Source: Rhizobium phaseoli
GTDB lineage: Bacteria; Pseudomonadota; Alphaproteobacteria; Rhizobiales; Rhizobiaceae
Length of the DNA stretch: 64,000 bases
NCBI RefSeq assembly: GCF_010668805.1
Contig: NZ_WUFT01000008.1
Coordinates: 240,687 to 304,686, forward strand
Direction: 5' to 3'
Both the position numbers and the translations under genes were made by a program. The notes beneath the pieces are model-generated. The model worked only from the letters and a program-made list of their open reading frames with translations, was not told where the DNA came from and did not search any database. Positions 1-8,700 of this stretch are shown here, in pieces. Numbering within the stretch: the first letter of the stretch is position 1; every line of letters starts with the position of its first letter.

Positions 1-73
1 AGGTGAATAGCTTATAGAGGTGGATTCGTGCGACATGATCTATCTCTGATTTTTGGGTAAGCAGCGGGTATTT

Positions 74-1015
74 CTATTTCCAAAATCTGTCCTTGATAAT
101 ATAGAGCGGACGATTTTGAACTTCCTTGAAAATCTTCCCAACGTAGAAGCCGACAACGCCCAAGCAAATCAGCTGGACACCAACAGCAAACAGGCCGATC
201 GCGGCAAGAGACGTGAAGCCGGGTTCGATATTGGTCAAAAACAAGCGCATCACCACAAGCGCCACGCCCATCACTGTACCAAATGCACTAAGGAGCAGCC
301 CCAGCGACATCACGATCATCAGCGGGCGCTCAGAAAAATACAGCAGTCCATCCAGCCCCAGCCGCAGCCGTGACCAGAAATTATAGGACGAGCTGCCCTT
401 CAGTCGCGGCCGGTGGGCGATGCGCGTATAACGCGGCGAGAATCCCATCCACTGGTCAAGACCTTGAGGAAACCTCGTTTTCTCTGTCAGGCCATTGTAA
501 GCATTGGCGTATCGGCGGCTCAGCACACGCAGGGGAGACGTGTTCTGCGGCGACTCGAGACCGGTCATGATTCGAAAAAAGCTATAATAGAGCCGAGCGG
601 TCATGCGATTGATCAGCGGGCTTTCCCGTTGCTCGTACTGTCCGATCACGATGTCCGCCTTCGTCGCCGTCATATGCTCAAGCAATGTCGGAATTTGGTC
701 CGGATGGTCCTGCATATCGACGTTCATTCGGATGACTACATCACCCGTGGCCTCACGGAAACCGCAAGCGATGGCAATGTGCTGCCCAAAATTCCTTGAC
801 AGGTCGATGATCCGGACGAAATCGAACTTGGCCTGCAACGCAAGCAGCAACTCAAGGCTGTTATCCGGGCTGCCGTCATTGACGAAAATGAGCTCCAGTA
901 TCGCTCCAAGATCCTCGCGCCCTGTAAATGCACGCATCACCCGCTGGATCTCCACACACAGGTCATCGGCCAAATAGCCATCGCGATAGATGGGCACCAC
1001 AATGGAGTAATTCAC
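74..1015 (-). CDS. GtrB/DPM1-like family 2 glycosyltransferase, membrane anchored
   Basis: A 313-residue GT2 enzyme predicted to transfer a sugar from a nucleotide donor to undecaprenyl phosphate on the cytoplasmic face of the inner membrane. The N-terminal GT-A domain opens with NYSIVVPIYRDG, has VNDGSPDNS for nucleotide binding and the acidic MNVDMQD motif. The last 90 residues hold two long hydrophobic spans (about 232-257 and 267-293), the usual GtrB/ArnC plan. The reading frame stays open to 1168, but that would overlap the upstream WbqC gene. The GTG at 1015 places the start exactly at the conserved domain edge. It is the last gene of a four-gene minus-strand operon, 91 bases after the WbqC gene. 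The GT2 fold and anchors are secure; the sugar and acceptor are inferred. Confidence 0.88.
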   Translation of the reverse strand: MNYSIVVPIYRDGYLADDLCVEIQRVMRAFTGREDLGAILELIFVNDGSPDNSLELLLALQAKFDFVRIIDLSRNFGQHIAIACGFREATGDVVIRMNVDMQDHPDQIPTLLEHMTATKADIVIGQYEQRESPLINRMTARLYYSFFRIMTGLESPQNTSPLRVLSRRYANAYNGLTEKTRFPQGLDQWMGFSPRYTRIAHRPRLKGSSSYNFWSRLRLGLDGLLYFSERPLMIVMSLGLLLSAFGTVMGVALVVMRLFLTNIEPGFTSLAAIGLFAVGVQLICLGVVGFYVGKIFKEVQNRPLYIIKDRFWK

Positions 1016-1106
1016 AGCTTGCGCCCGATATATACGCGGCCAACCTGCTCGGCTGCAAAGCCATGCGGCAAAGCGTCTCCTGCCTTGCAAAGGAAAGTCA
1101 AATGGC

Positions 1107-1817
1107 TCAACATCCTGCTGCTCCCTGTTGCTGTCCGGGCATGGCCGAAAGTCCAGCCCCGTGCCCATTCAGAATAGGATCGATGATGCTGACTTGCCCG
1201 TCGAAAGCGCCGTGAAGCTGGGCGTATTCCGGATAGGGGCCATAACTCATCCACTCAACCGTAACCCCTGCGTCCCGAAACATGGCTTCGTCCAGATAAA
1301 CTTTCGCAGATGGACCTGACAAATAATGCGTTGCTCCAGCTGCGAGACAGGTCTCAAGGACTCGCTCGCTTCGCGCGCCGCGCGGAGAGTAGATCCTGTC
1401 GCGGGTGATCACAACATCCAACTTTAGCATTTCGACGACATGTCTGAGGAACAACTCATTGACCTCCGTCAGCAGTTGCAATTTCTCGAACTGTTTGTAA
1501 ATCGATTCGATAACAGGGAGAAAAAACTTGGCGGCCGGTGCCGTCTTATAGGCCTGACGGATCTGGGAAAAATGTGCCTGAGCCCAATCTCCCTTGATTT
1601 CAACATCCTCGATGGGTTGCCCGAGCCTGTCGCTGGTCATCACAGGAATGGTCATCCAGCGCGTGCCCGTTGCGGTCTTGATCTTGTTCCGATTGTGCCA
1701 GTGGCCCTTGCTATAGGCGACCTGATCATAAATGATATATTCATCGCAGCGGCTGATCAGGTCGAAGAAGCCACGCCAAGGAACATAAGATGACTGTATG
1801 ATCGCCACGCGTTTCAT
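1107..1817 (-). CDS. WbqC-family protein
   Basis: A 236-residue protein matching the WbqC-like family, recognisable by the opening KRVAIIQSSYVPWRGFFDLI, the following DQVAYSKGHWHNRNKIK block and the conserved WMTIPV stretch. The family is found in O-antigen and surface polysaccharide clusters, usually next to sugar aminotransferases. Its chemistry is not settled from this sequence. No signal peptide or membrane span is seen, so it is cytoplasmic. Its ATG overlaps the stop of the upstream methyltransferase gene by four bases (ATGA), so the two are translationally coupled. Its place between a WecE-type aminotransferase/methyltransferase pair and a GtrB-like glycosyltransferase points to modification of an amino sugar in the same glycan. 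Confidence 0.85.
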   Translation of the reverse strand: MKRVAIIQSSYVPWRGFFDLISRCDEYIIYDQVAYSKGHWHNRNKIKTATGTRWMTIPVMTSDRLGQPIEDVEIKGDWAQAHFSQIRQAYKTAPAAKFFLPVIESIYKQFEKLQLLTEVNELFLRHVVEMLKLDVVITRDRIYSPRGARSERVLETCLAAGATHYLSGPSAKVYLDEAMFRDAGVTVEWMSYGPYPEYAQLHGAFDGQVSIIDPILNGHGAGLSAMPGQQQGAAGC

Positions 1818-2698
1818 GGCCGCGCACCTGCGGTCTTTCGTGCCACCACGAAACGCGATCCGCCGGCCGGCAGGCGCACTCCGAGGCGGATAAGCTGGCG
1901 TTCGCCATCCAGCAACATCTCGAACGACCTATCCACGAACCATGGCAGTTGCAGCTCCCGCGCCGGATCATGATCCTTGGCGCGGCTGCGCGTGGAGCGC
2001 TGGAGCGCGAAAACCGGCAACAGGCTCGTCACAAATGATGTCGAGAAAATCACCTCAAGGCCGGCGGTAGCACATTTCTGCTCCAGCTCGCCGCGCCGAT
2101 AGCGGCGTTTGTGGAACGCCAGATCATCGTTGCGGCTCCAAAGGCCCGGGTGTTGCGGAACAGACAGCAGCACCCCGCCGCCAGCCCGCAGGGCCTGGGC
2201 CATTTGCCGCAAGACCAGCTCGTCCTCTTCGATATGCTCAAGCACATCGAACGCACAAAGCAAATCGAACCCCTCACGGAAAGGAATGTCGCGCGCATCC
2301 ATCTGGAAGAGTTGCCCCGCCCCTTTCAATCGATCGCGCGCGTAAGGCAAGCCGTTCAGATAGATCTCGCTGCCGCACAGGACCGCATGCGGAAGAGCCT
2401 CGCGCAAAGCCGTGAGGACGAAGCCCGTGCCGCATCCCACTTCCAGCGCCCGTTGGCTGCTAGCAAAATATCGCCGCACAAGATCTGTGATCAGGCGGTT
2501 TCTGGCTCGAAACCAGAAGCTGCCATGCTGCAAGGCCTGAAGCTGTTCATGTGAATTGCTCGCCATACCGTCATTGTCACGGGCAAGTGCGGGCGCAAAG
2601 GTCAGGAAACCATCATCCAGAGGCACGAGCGTGTCACATTTGGGGCATCGCCAGATGTCCGCCTCATACACGGCATCGCACACCAAACAACGTTTCAT
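1814..2698 (-). CDS. Zinc-ribbon class I SAM-dependent methyltransferase
   Basis: A 294-residue predicted methyltransferase. The first 21 residues form a four-cysteine zinc ribbon (C4, C7, C18, C21; CLVC and CPKC). The Rossmann SAM-binding motif ALEVGCGTGF lies at about 84-93, and the acidic DLLCAFDVLEHIEEDE block that typically ends the SAM pocket follows. Zinc-ribbon methyltransferases of this type are common in polysaccharide clusters, where they act on sugars or glycan termini. The start overlaps the stop of the aminotransferase gene by four bases, and its own stop overlaps the WbqC start by four bases, so it sits in a tight operon. The substrate is not identifiable. Confidence 0.85.
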   Translation of the reverse strand: MKRCLVCDAVYEADIWRCPKCDTLVPLDDGFLTFAPALARDNDGMASNSHEQLQALQHGSFWFRARNRLITDLVRRYFASSQRALEVGCGTGFVLTALREALPHAVLCGSEIYLNGLPYARDRLKGAGQLFQMDARDIPFREGFDLLCAFDVLEHIEEDELVLRQMAQALRAGGGVLLSVPQHPGLWSRNDDLAFHKRRYRRGELEQKCATAGLEVIFSTSFVTSLLPVFALQRSTRSRAKDHDPARELQLPWFVDRSFEMLLDGERQLIRLGVRLPAGGSRFVVARKTAGARP

Positions 2699-3822
2699 CG
2701 CGCCGATTCCAGAACCCGACTGGCGACACGGGCAATATCTGCCTCGGCCAGCCCGCCATGCAGGGGCAGACGAAGCAGAGTATCGGCCGTCTCGTTGGTG
2801 ACCGCCATCGATGAGGCCCTTAGTCCATATCGCTCACCGGCTGGGGAAGAATGCAGAGGAACATAGTGCGTAACGGCCCCAATGCCTTCCATCACCAACT
2901 CGCGGCGTGTTTCTTCGCGGCGTTCAAGATTAGTAAAGCGCACATGATAGATATGCCCGTTATGTGCAGCGTCGGCCGGAATTTCAGGAAGGCGCAACCC
3001 GTTATGGCCGGCCGCTTTGAATATTTCATCATAGGCATGCCACAGCGAAAGCCGATGCCGCGTCAGCTCCTCGGCGTACTCAAGCTGAGCCAGAAGCACG
3101 GCAGCCACCAAATCGGATGGCAGGAAGGAGGACCCCATATCCTGCCAGTCGTATTTGGCCACTTCGCCGCGAATGAACTGGGAGCGATTGGTGCCCTTTT
3201 CCCGGATGATTTGCGCTCGCTCGACGAGACCGGGATCATTGACAATCAGGGCCCCACCTTCGCCAGAGACAACATTCTTGGTCTGATGAAAGCTCAAAGT
3301 GGCCAACTGGCCGAATGTTCCGAGAGCCCGGCCTTTCCAGGAAGCCAGGTAAGCCTGGGCCGCATCCTCCACCACAGCCAGTCCATGGCGCGAGGCGATG
3401 GCCAAAATAGGCTCCATCTCGCACCCCACTCCGGCGTAGTGAACGACGAAGATTGCCTTGGTTCTCGGCGTAATGGCAGCCTCAATCAGCGTTTCGTCGA
3501 TATTGAGCGTATCGCTGCGAATATCGACGAATACCGGCACAGCTCCGCGCAGCACCACCGCATTGGCCGTCGACACGAAGGTGAACGACGGCATGATAAC
3601 CTCATCCCCCGACTCAAGGCGGAGAAGCATTGCGGCCATTTCCAAGGCAGCGGTACACGAGTGGCACAGAAGCGTGCTGGCACCGTACATCGAGTCCAGA
3701 TGCGCATGACATCGCTTTGTGAAGCTTGCATCGCCGCCCCACTGGCCCGAGAGAAGGCATTCGTTGAGATAGAGCGCCTCCTTCCCGATCAAGTGAGGCA
3801 ATGCAAAGGAGACACGATTCAT
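2695..3822 (-). CDS. wecE: WecE-type dTDP-4-keto-6-deoxyhexose aminotransferase
   Basis: A 375-residue PLP-dependent sugar aminotransferase of the DegT/DnrJ/EryC1 family, closest in appearance to WecE/RffA, which makes dTDP-4-amino-4,6-dideoxygalactose. The cofactor lysine is K182 in SFHQTKNVVSGEGG. D153 in VVEDAAQA would pair with the pyridine nitrogen, and the SFTFVSTANAVVLRGAVPVFVDI block and GGALIVND are typical. Length is normal for the family. It is the first gene of the minus-strand surface-glycan operon; the upstream 423 bases hold its promoter and that of the divergent membrane gene. The fold is certain; the exact sugar is inferred. Confidence 0.88.
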   Translation of the reverse strand: MNRVSFALPHLIGKEALYLNECLLSGQWGGDASFTKRCHAHLDSMYGASTLLCHSCTAALEMAAMLLRLESGDEVIMPSFTFVSTANAVVLRGAVPVFVDIRSDTLNIDETLIEAAITPRTKAIFVVHYAGVGCEMEPILAIASRHGLAVVEDAAQAYLASWKGRALGTFGQLATLSFHQTKNVVSGEGGALIVNDPGLVERAQIIREKGTNRSQFIRGEVAKYDWQDMGSSFLPSDLVAAVLLAQLEYAEELTRHRLSLWHAYDEIFKAAGHNGLRLPEIPADAAHNGHIYHVRFTNLERREETRRELVMEGIGAVTHYVPLHSSPAGERYGLRASSMAVTNETADTLLRLPLHGGLAEADIARVASRVLESAR

Positions 3823-4245
3823 TCACAAACATCCAAAGCAGCGTATAGCGTCAAAGGCTCGATAGCAAAAAAGCCCCCGCTTTGCGCCCCTAATTAAATT
3901 ATAATCCACATAAGACAAGCGAATTTCCGCCAAGACCGGGGACATAGGTCACAACGCTCGCGACGATACATTATTCCATTAAAAGAACCGCTTGGTTTGC
4001 AAATTTATATTAAGAGAACCGTTCGGTTTGCAAATATTGGCTTAACCGAGGCCTTTTATCAACTGTGCAAGGTCCGGCAACCGAATCACACTCGGTGCTA
4101 TTGCATCTGTCCGCCGATCCCACTCATTGGATCGATGGCTCATTCGACCTTGACGTTGGCTAGACAAACAACGCCAGAGCCCACAACGCGATATCCATAT
4201 TTTCTAGGAAAATGGACGTCCCGCTTGCCCAAGGAAAGCCAAGAG
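3823..4245. promoter_or_regulatory. AT-rich divergent intergenic region
   Basis: This 423-base region separates two divergent surface-glycan genes and is much richer in A+T than the flanks. It carries a duplicated 27-base motif at 3978-4004 and 4009-4035. The open frame into the downstream membrane gene continues back to 3997, but those residues have no membrane-protein character and are more likely untranslated leader. No other gene is seen. Confidence 0.6.
3978..4035 (+). promoter_or_regulatory. Two direct repeats with palindromic cores, candidate operator
   Basis: Two 27-base copies (3978-4004 and 4009-4035) have a 31-base period and differ at three positions. Each contains a dyad: AACCGTTCGGTT in the second copy and AACCGCTTGGTT in the first. 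The 31-base spacing is close to three helical turns, which suits cooperative binding of a dimeric repressor on one face. The dyad style resembles TetR-type operators. It lies upstream of the gene starting at 4246. Binding protein unknown. Confidence 0.5.
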
Positions 4246-5871
4246 ATGCCCGACATTAAAGGACTTTTCAAAAGAGCTGAATTGCAGATATTTCTCGTTT
4301 ACATGGGAGCCCACCTTCCCATCTTCCTTTTAGCGGATGCACGATATTGGGATGACTGGAGCCTTTCTGGCGCAAGCAATGAAATGCTTGTTTCTGTTTT
4401 TACTCAGGCCGGATTTCCACTTCTCGGATATTATCATTATGCCGTTCAATTAATCGGCTGGTGGTTTTACGCTTTCTCAACGTTTGCGCTCGGCTACCTC
4501 ATCATTCATGTATTCTATCTTATCCTGAAGTCTTTCGATTTCTCAAAATCTGACGCGACGGCGCTGTCTCTCCTCGCGGCAGCCTCGCCGGTTTACTTTG
4601 CCAGAATTGCGGCCATAAACAATCCAGGACTATTTTTTCTACTGGTATTTGTTTTTGCCTTATATCTTTTTATAGTTTCGGTGATTAATAAAAATATTCA
4701 TACAGAATACCATTCTTATGCGTTATTTCTTTTTTCTTTTCAGTTTAACGCTCTTATATCGTTCTTTCTTTTGGTGCTTTTTATTGCTGCATTCCTGTTT
4801 TACAAGGAGGGCAATAATTCAACAGATGTCTACTATAAAAACCATTTAAACAAATTCAAATATGTCATAAAGAGAACGGCTGCAATCGTGCTTTTGCCCT
4901 TCCTTTACGCCATAATACAACATTTTTTATTCAAAAAGAGCGGCATGTTTGCCGCCAGCTACAATGTCATCGACATAAATTTCGGCGCAATACTATCGGA
5001 AATCAAAGTCGTAATTTTATATTTATTCCCGTATGATGGCATATATATTGGAAAGCCGGTCGCGCTGACGATATTTTTGGCCGCCTCGCTCATTGTTTAC
5101 TTGATCAGACCAAATTCTGCGGGGAGCGGCACGGAGGCCGAACGCAACGGAAAAGGTTTGATAGGCATCGGCGTCGTGCTGTTAGGTCTGGGGGCCTCAG
5201 CCTATGTCTTGGTTGGGAAGGAACCCTCTTATGCGCCTTGGATGGCGACCCGCTTTCAAGTGCTGCTTCCGTTCGGCGCCGCCTTTTCTACCCTGGGTCT
5301 TTTAAAGATCATCTGCGCCGTTTTTCCGGCAGAGAACCCCAATATACGTCATCGGGTGAAAATGGCCTCATTTGGTGGCCTGATAGCAGTGTTCATTGTG
5401 AATTGGTGGTTTGTCTACGCCACTTTTTACGTCGACCACCTGCGCCAGGAGGCTTTTGCCGATACCATCAGGAACACCCCTTCCCTGCAAAGCCGCAATT
5501 ACGTTATCCTTGATAGATCTGGTCTGAACGCATTCGATACAATGCCCGGATTGGGAGAATATGCCGGCCTGCATGAAGCAGTGACCGGGAAACAAGATGC
5601 ATTGATTTTGGATTATGACTCCATGACAGCATATGGCGGTTGGTCTGAATTTGTTGGCAATTTTAAACGGTTCTTGGGAGCTTGGTCGAAAGTCGAAGAC
5701 GCGGCGTTAGATGTTCCAGGATGCCTCTACATCGTTAATCGCGAACGCAACGTGCAAAGCAAGTGGGCCTATGCGGTGAGTGCTTTTATCGTCAAGATAA
5801 GACATCCTGAACACTATACGGCAAGGCACCTCTTGAGTTTTGATGGCCCCTACTGCCAGTCGCCCCGGTGA
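4246..5871 (+). CDS. GtrII-like polytopic glucosyltransferase
   Basis: A 541-residue integral membrane protein with about ten hydrophobic spans, strikingly AT-rich and rich in Phe, Ile and Tyr compared with its neighbours, which suggests recent acquisition. The N-terminal part has an acidic DARYWDDWS segment just after the first span, as expected for the catalytic loop of GtrII-type (Glucos_trans_II) serotype-conversion transferases that move a sugar from a lipid carrier onto O-antigen in the periplasm. A soluble C-terminal domain of about 120 residues follows the last span. The ATG at 4246 has AAGGAAAG eight bases upstream and begins right before the first membrane span, so it is preferred over the in-frame codon at 3997. 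Family assignment rests on topology and the acidic loop, so it is moderate. Confidence 0.68.
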   Translation: MPDIKGLFKRAELQIFLVYMGAHLPIFLLADARYWDDWSLSGASNEMLVSVFTQAGFPLLGYYHYAVQLIGWWFYAFSTFALGYLIIHVFYLILKSFDFSKSDATALSLLAAASPVYFARIAAINNPGLFFLLVFVFALYLFIVSVINKNIHTEYHSYALFLFSFQFNALISFFLLVLFIAAFLFYKEGNNSTDVYYKNHLNKFKYVIKRTAAIVLLPFLYAIIQHFLFKKSGMFAASYNVIDINFGAILSEIKVVILYLFPYDGIYIGKPVALTIFLAASLIVYLIRPNSAGSGTEAERNGKGLIGIGVVLLGLGASAYVLVGKEPSYAPWMATRFQVLLPFGAAFSTLGLLKIICAVFPAENPNIRHRVKMASFGGLIAVFIVNWWFVYATFYVDHLRQEAFADTIRNTPSLQSRNYVILDRSGLNAFDTMPGLGEYAGLHEAVTGKQDALILDYDSMTAYGGWSEFVGNFKRFLGAWSKVEDAALDVPGCLYIVNRERNVQSKWAYAVSAFIVKIRHPEHYTARHLLSFDGPYCQSPR

Positions 5872-5926
5872 ATGTGACGTGCTCTCCGTAAATTAGCTAA
5901 ACGATCCTCCAAGAAGAATGAGCCTG

Positions 5927-6310
5927 TCATGATATCAGCCTCGGGCTTGCTTCTTCGACCTTCCGACCCTGATAGCCGCCATCGCAAAGCGGTCGGCGAG
6001 TTTGTCGAAAACGAGGGCTGCCCCGTCGCGATCTTGAATACCCGCCGAGGACGTCTGCCTTGAGAAGCATGCCCAACGTATCGACCAGAATGTGCCGCTT
6101 GCGGCCCTTGAGCTTCTTGCCTGCATCGTAGCCGACATCGCGGCGGGCATCCGGGCCAGTCTTCACCGATTGGCTATCGATGATGGCAAATAATGGCTGT
6201 TCTTCGCGGTCTTCCAACTGCCGGGTCCGGCAATAGAGCGCATCATGAATGCGTCGCCACGTCCTGTCCTGGCAGAATCATTTGAAATAATGATGGACTT
6301 GCTCTTCGGG
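5927..6310 (-). pseudogene. IS5-family transposase remnant with frameshifts
   Basis: Remnant of a DDE transposase of the IS5 type. One frame gives FAIIDSQSVKTG followed by GRKRHILVDTLGMLLKADV. The frame then shifts to IQDRDGAALVFDKLADRF and shifts back to DGGYQGRKVEEA, so at least two frameshifts interrupt the catalytic core. The DSQSVKT aspartate and the second-strand DGGYQG aspartate are still visible. A short, degraded upstream part (WRRIHDAL) is in register, but most of the N-terminal half is missing. No inverted terminal repeats could be defined. It lies between the GtrII-like gene and the acetyltransferase and marks past insertion activity in the surface-glycan island. Confidence 0.82.
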
Positions 6311-6516
6311 GGAATCCGCCACTGCAGAAAAGTTTATCAATCTGCGGCTTGGTGAGTGAGGCAGCGAAATCAACAGACGTTATCGGCAATCTGAGAAGGA
6401 ATAGCCGCTGAACTCGTGGGCGCAGAATATCACGCAGCTGCAGCGCAACGAGGGCGCCCCGAAACGCGTGGGCCAAAACGCCGCCCTCGATACTGCTGCC
6501 CACAAGCAAGCGCCGA

Positions 6517-7074
6517 TTAAACGCGGTATTTGACAACTTTCGCCGGTGACCCCACGGCGATTGCATAGTCGGGAACATCGGCCGTGACGACGGAATTTGC
6601 TCCGATCACGGCGCCGGTCCCTATCGTGACGTTCATCAATATTTTGGCACCTGCCCCAATCCAGACATCATCACCAATTTCGACAAAGCCGATTTCGGCC
6701 TTCTGAAGCCTGATGGGTGTATCGCGCCGCATGCCATGTCCGTGATCTATGATCTGAACGTCTGAACCGATCAACACGTCATTCCCTATAGATATGCGGT
6801 TCTTGGCAGTGATGATGTTCCGGCGGCCGATGACGGTGTTGTTTCCAATAAACACCTTCGGCTCAGGCATCGTGAGTTGAAAGAAGGAATAGTCTTGGAT
6901 CGTGACGTTGCTGCCGACCTCAAGAACTGCTTGCTTCACCATGCGGAACTCAGCGCTGCGCTTGACAACCAGGTTCGAGCCGGCGCGACTGAAGTAGCGA
7001 AATCGCTTGTAGGCCGTAACGAGACGCTGAAGAATTCCTCCGCGATTCCGGTACGATGCTTTATCAGTCGCCAT
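6517..7074 (-). CDS. Left-handed beta-helix acyltransferase (hexapeptide repeat)
   Basis: A 185-residue O-acetyltransferase-like protein. Residues from about 70 show repeated hexapeptides (IGNNTVIG, IGNDVLIGSDV, IGDDVWIGAGAKIL, IGTGAVIGANSVV) ending in the classic AIAVGSPAKVV tail of the maltose acetyltransferase/NodL/WbbJ group. The probable catalytic histidine lies in IIDHGHGM. It would use acetyl-CoA to acetylate a sugar. The start has a strong GGAGGAAATC leader before the ATG. It lies immediately downstream of the tail-fibre end of the phage cassette on the same strand and next to glycosyltransferase genes, so O-antigen acetylation is a reasonable guess. Confidence 0.85.
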   Translation of the reverse strand: MATDKASYRNRGGILQRLVTAYKRFRYFSRAGSNLVVKRSAEFRMVKQAVLEVGSNVTIQDYSFFQLTMPEPKVFIGNNTVIGRRNIITAKNRISIGNDVLIGSDVQIIDHGHGMRRDTPIRLQKAEIGFVEIGDDVWIGAGAKILMNVTIGTGAVIGANSVVTADVPDYAIAVGSPAKVVKYRV

Positions 7075-7203
7075 GATTTCCTCCGAGTCGGGAGGTCATT
7101 AGCTCACGACGTCGTTTATTGCCAGAGATCGCGTGCGTATATCCCCGCCAGAAGCTCGAACACGGCGTCCATTGAACGATCGCTCAACCGGGAACAAACG
7201 GCG

Positions 7204-8562
7204 TTACGCATACCTCCCACAAGGGAAATAAAAGCCATCGGTCCAAACCCAAAGGTTCCCCGTCGAGCCGCCGGTTATCTGGCGAATCTGTTTGCTTGTG
7301 TTGGTCCAAATATCCTGCGAACCGACTGCGAAGCCGCTGGCGACTTGGCTTGTACCAACGTTTGCACCGTCAGCGCCGACACCGGCAGTCAGTGTGCCCT
7401 GCGCTGGGTCAGACAGCAGAGTTGCGTTGGTTGTCGCCGATGATGTGAACTCAAAGCGAAGCTTCGCCTTGACCTTCACCCCATTTGGGACTGTCAGCGC
7501 CAATAGCGCCGAATTAGTGGAAACCGCGAGATTCACAGCATCCTTGACCGGCGAAACGAAGGTATATTCATCCCTCGGATACATTACGAATGCTCGAATA
7601 AGCGAGCTTGCGTCCGTCAGCACCACACCGATGCATTTGACGATGGTATAGCCGGTGAGCAGCGTCGTGGTGATCCCGCCGATCGTTGAGGAAGTCGAAA
7701 GAACCACGTCAAAAGACAGGTCTGCGTCCTCGCGCAAGGCATATGCAAAGTAGGTCGCGTTCGCCGCAACGGCGCCAGCGTCAAGGCCGCCGGCGCCGGT
7801 TCCAGCGGCAAATGTTCCCGTCACCCGCTTCGTCCATGGCGCTGCGCTGGAAACGAAGCTTGCCCCCGTCCTGGCAGATCCTGCGGCAAAATCGACATGG
7901 GTGTTCGGGCTGCCGGCATTATTGGAAATGGTGAGCCCGACAATGAAATCACCGACAGCGGAGCTGTCGGCCTTGCTCTGGATCCTGGCGAAAAGCTTGT
8001 TGGTGAAGAAGGCGGCACCGGAACAGATGATTTCGACGCTATAGCCATCCTTGAGGACAAGGGTTGCCGCCCCGTCGATCGTCTCTGCCCCATTCGGATC
8101 AATCGTCAGATCCCCGCCATCGGCGATAATGCAATAGTGCCAGTTGGCGCCGAGCGTTGCCGCTGCGGTCAGGGTGAGCGTCGCTGCCGCGGTAAAGCGA
8201 TGGACGGCGTTGTCGTCGGATGCGAGCGCGGTGTAATCGCCTGACTTGGCCGCATAGACCAGATCCTGATCGAACGCGACGTCGACGCCGTTCTGGGCAA
8301 AGCCGAGCAGACCGCCGCCTTTCAGATAGAGGCCGGTCTGCGGGGTCGAGGCGAAGCCGACGCCCGGTGCGGACACGGTTCCGCTCGCGGCCTTGAGCGG
8401 TGCGATCATCGGCGCCGAGCCGTCGCGCGGCAGCGAATTGGTGATTTCGTTGCCGAGGTCGGTGGTCAGCGCGTTCCATGGCGCCGGGTCGATGACCTGG
8501 CCGACGGAGGGTGTCGTGCCGGCGGGTTTGGAATAGACGCCGGTTGATGGGTTTCTGGGCAT
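7204..8562 (-). CDS. Phage tail fibre / spike protein
   Basis: A 452-residue receptor-binding tail protein candidate. The N-terminal 70 residues (VGQVIDPAPWNALTTDLGNEITNSL, then APMIAPLKAA) are the attachment-type module often found in tail fibres. A middle section of beta-rich repeats (AAATLTLTAAATLG, DGGDLTIDPNGAETIDGAATLVLKDG) follows, then an Ala/Ser/Thr-rich body and a C-terminal head ending WTDGFYFPCGRYA. The GGAGCAAGG leader lies just before the ATG. It is the last gene of the phage late operon and lies next to an acetyltransferase gene. The start and role as a fibre are well supported; the receptor is unknown. Confidence 0.75.
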   Translation of the reverse strand: MPRNPSTGVYSKPAGTTPSVGQVIDPAPWNALTTDLGNEITNSLPRDGSAPMIAPLKAASGTVSAPGVGFASTPQTGLYLKGGGLLGFAQNGVDVAFDQDLVYAAKSGDYTALASDDNAVHRFTAAATLTLTAAATLGANWHYCIIADGGDLTIDPNGAETIDGAATLVLKDGYSVEIICSGAAFFTNKLFARIQSKADSSAVGDFIVGLTISNNAGSPNTHVDFAAGSARTGASFVSSAAPWTKRVTGTFAAGTGAGGLDAGAVAANATYFAYALREDADLSFDVVLSTSSTIGGITTTLLTGYTIVKCIGVVLTDASSLIRAFVMYPRDEYTFVSPVKDAVNLAVSTNSALLALTVPNGVKVKAKLRFEFTSSATTNATLLSDPAQGTLTAGVGADGANVGTSQVASGFAVGSQDIWTNTSKQIRQITGGSTGNLWVWTDGFYFPCGRYA

Positions 8563-8573
8563 TTACCTTGCTC

Positions 8574-8604
8574 CGAAAGGAAAAGGCCCCGCGATTGCGA
8601 GGCC
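8574..8604 (-). terminator. Rho-independent-type terminator
   Basis: Read on the minus strand, an eight-base stem (8597-8604 with 8585-8592, one mismatch) with a four-base loop is followed by TTTTCCTTTC. It lies between the poly-glycine protein gene and the tail-fibre gene and may separate expression of the fibre from the rest of the late operon. Confidence 0.6.
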
Positions 8605-8700
8605 ATTGTGGTGTGTGTAGCGAAGGCGGGCGTATGGGCGGCCGTATTTTGTACGGGTTGAGCAACCCAGAGTATTTTGTGGAAAGATATGCGGGGTAGG

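Noticed and set aside
74..1168. Full-length 364-residue glycosyltransferase from an upstream start
   Set aside because: It would overlap the WbqC coding region by 60 bases, and the first 51 residues have no family character. The GTG at 1015 fits the domain.
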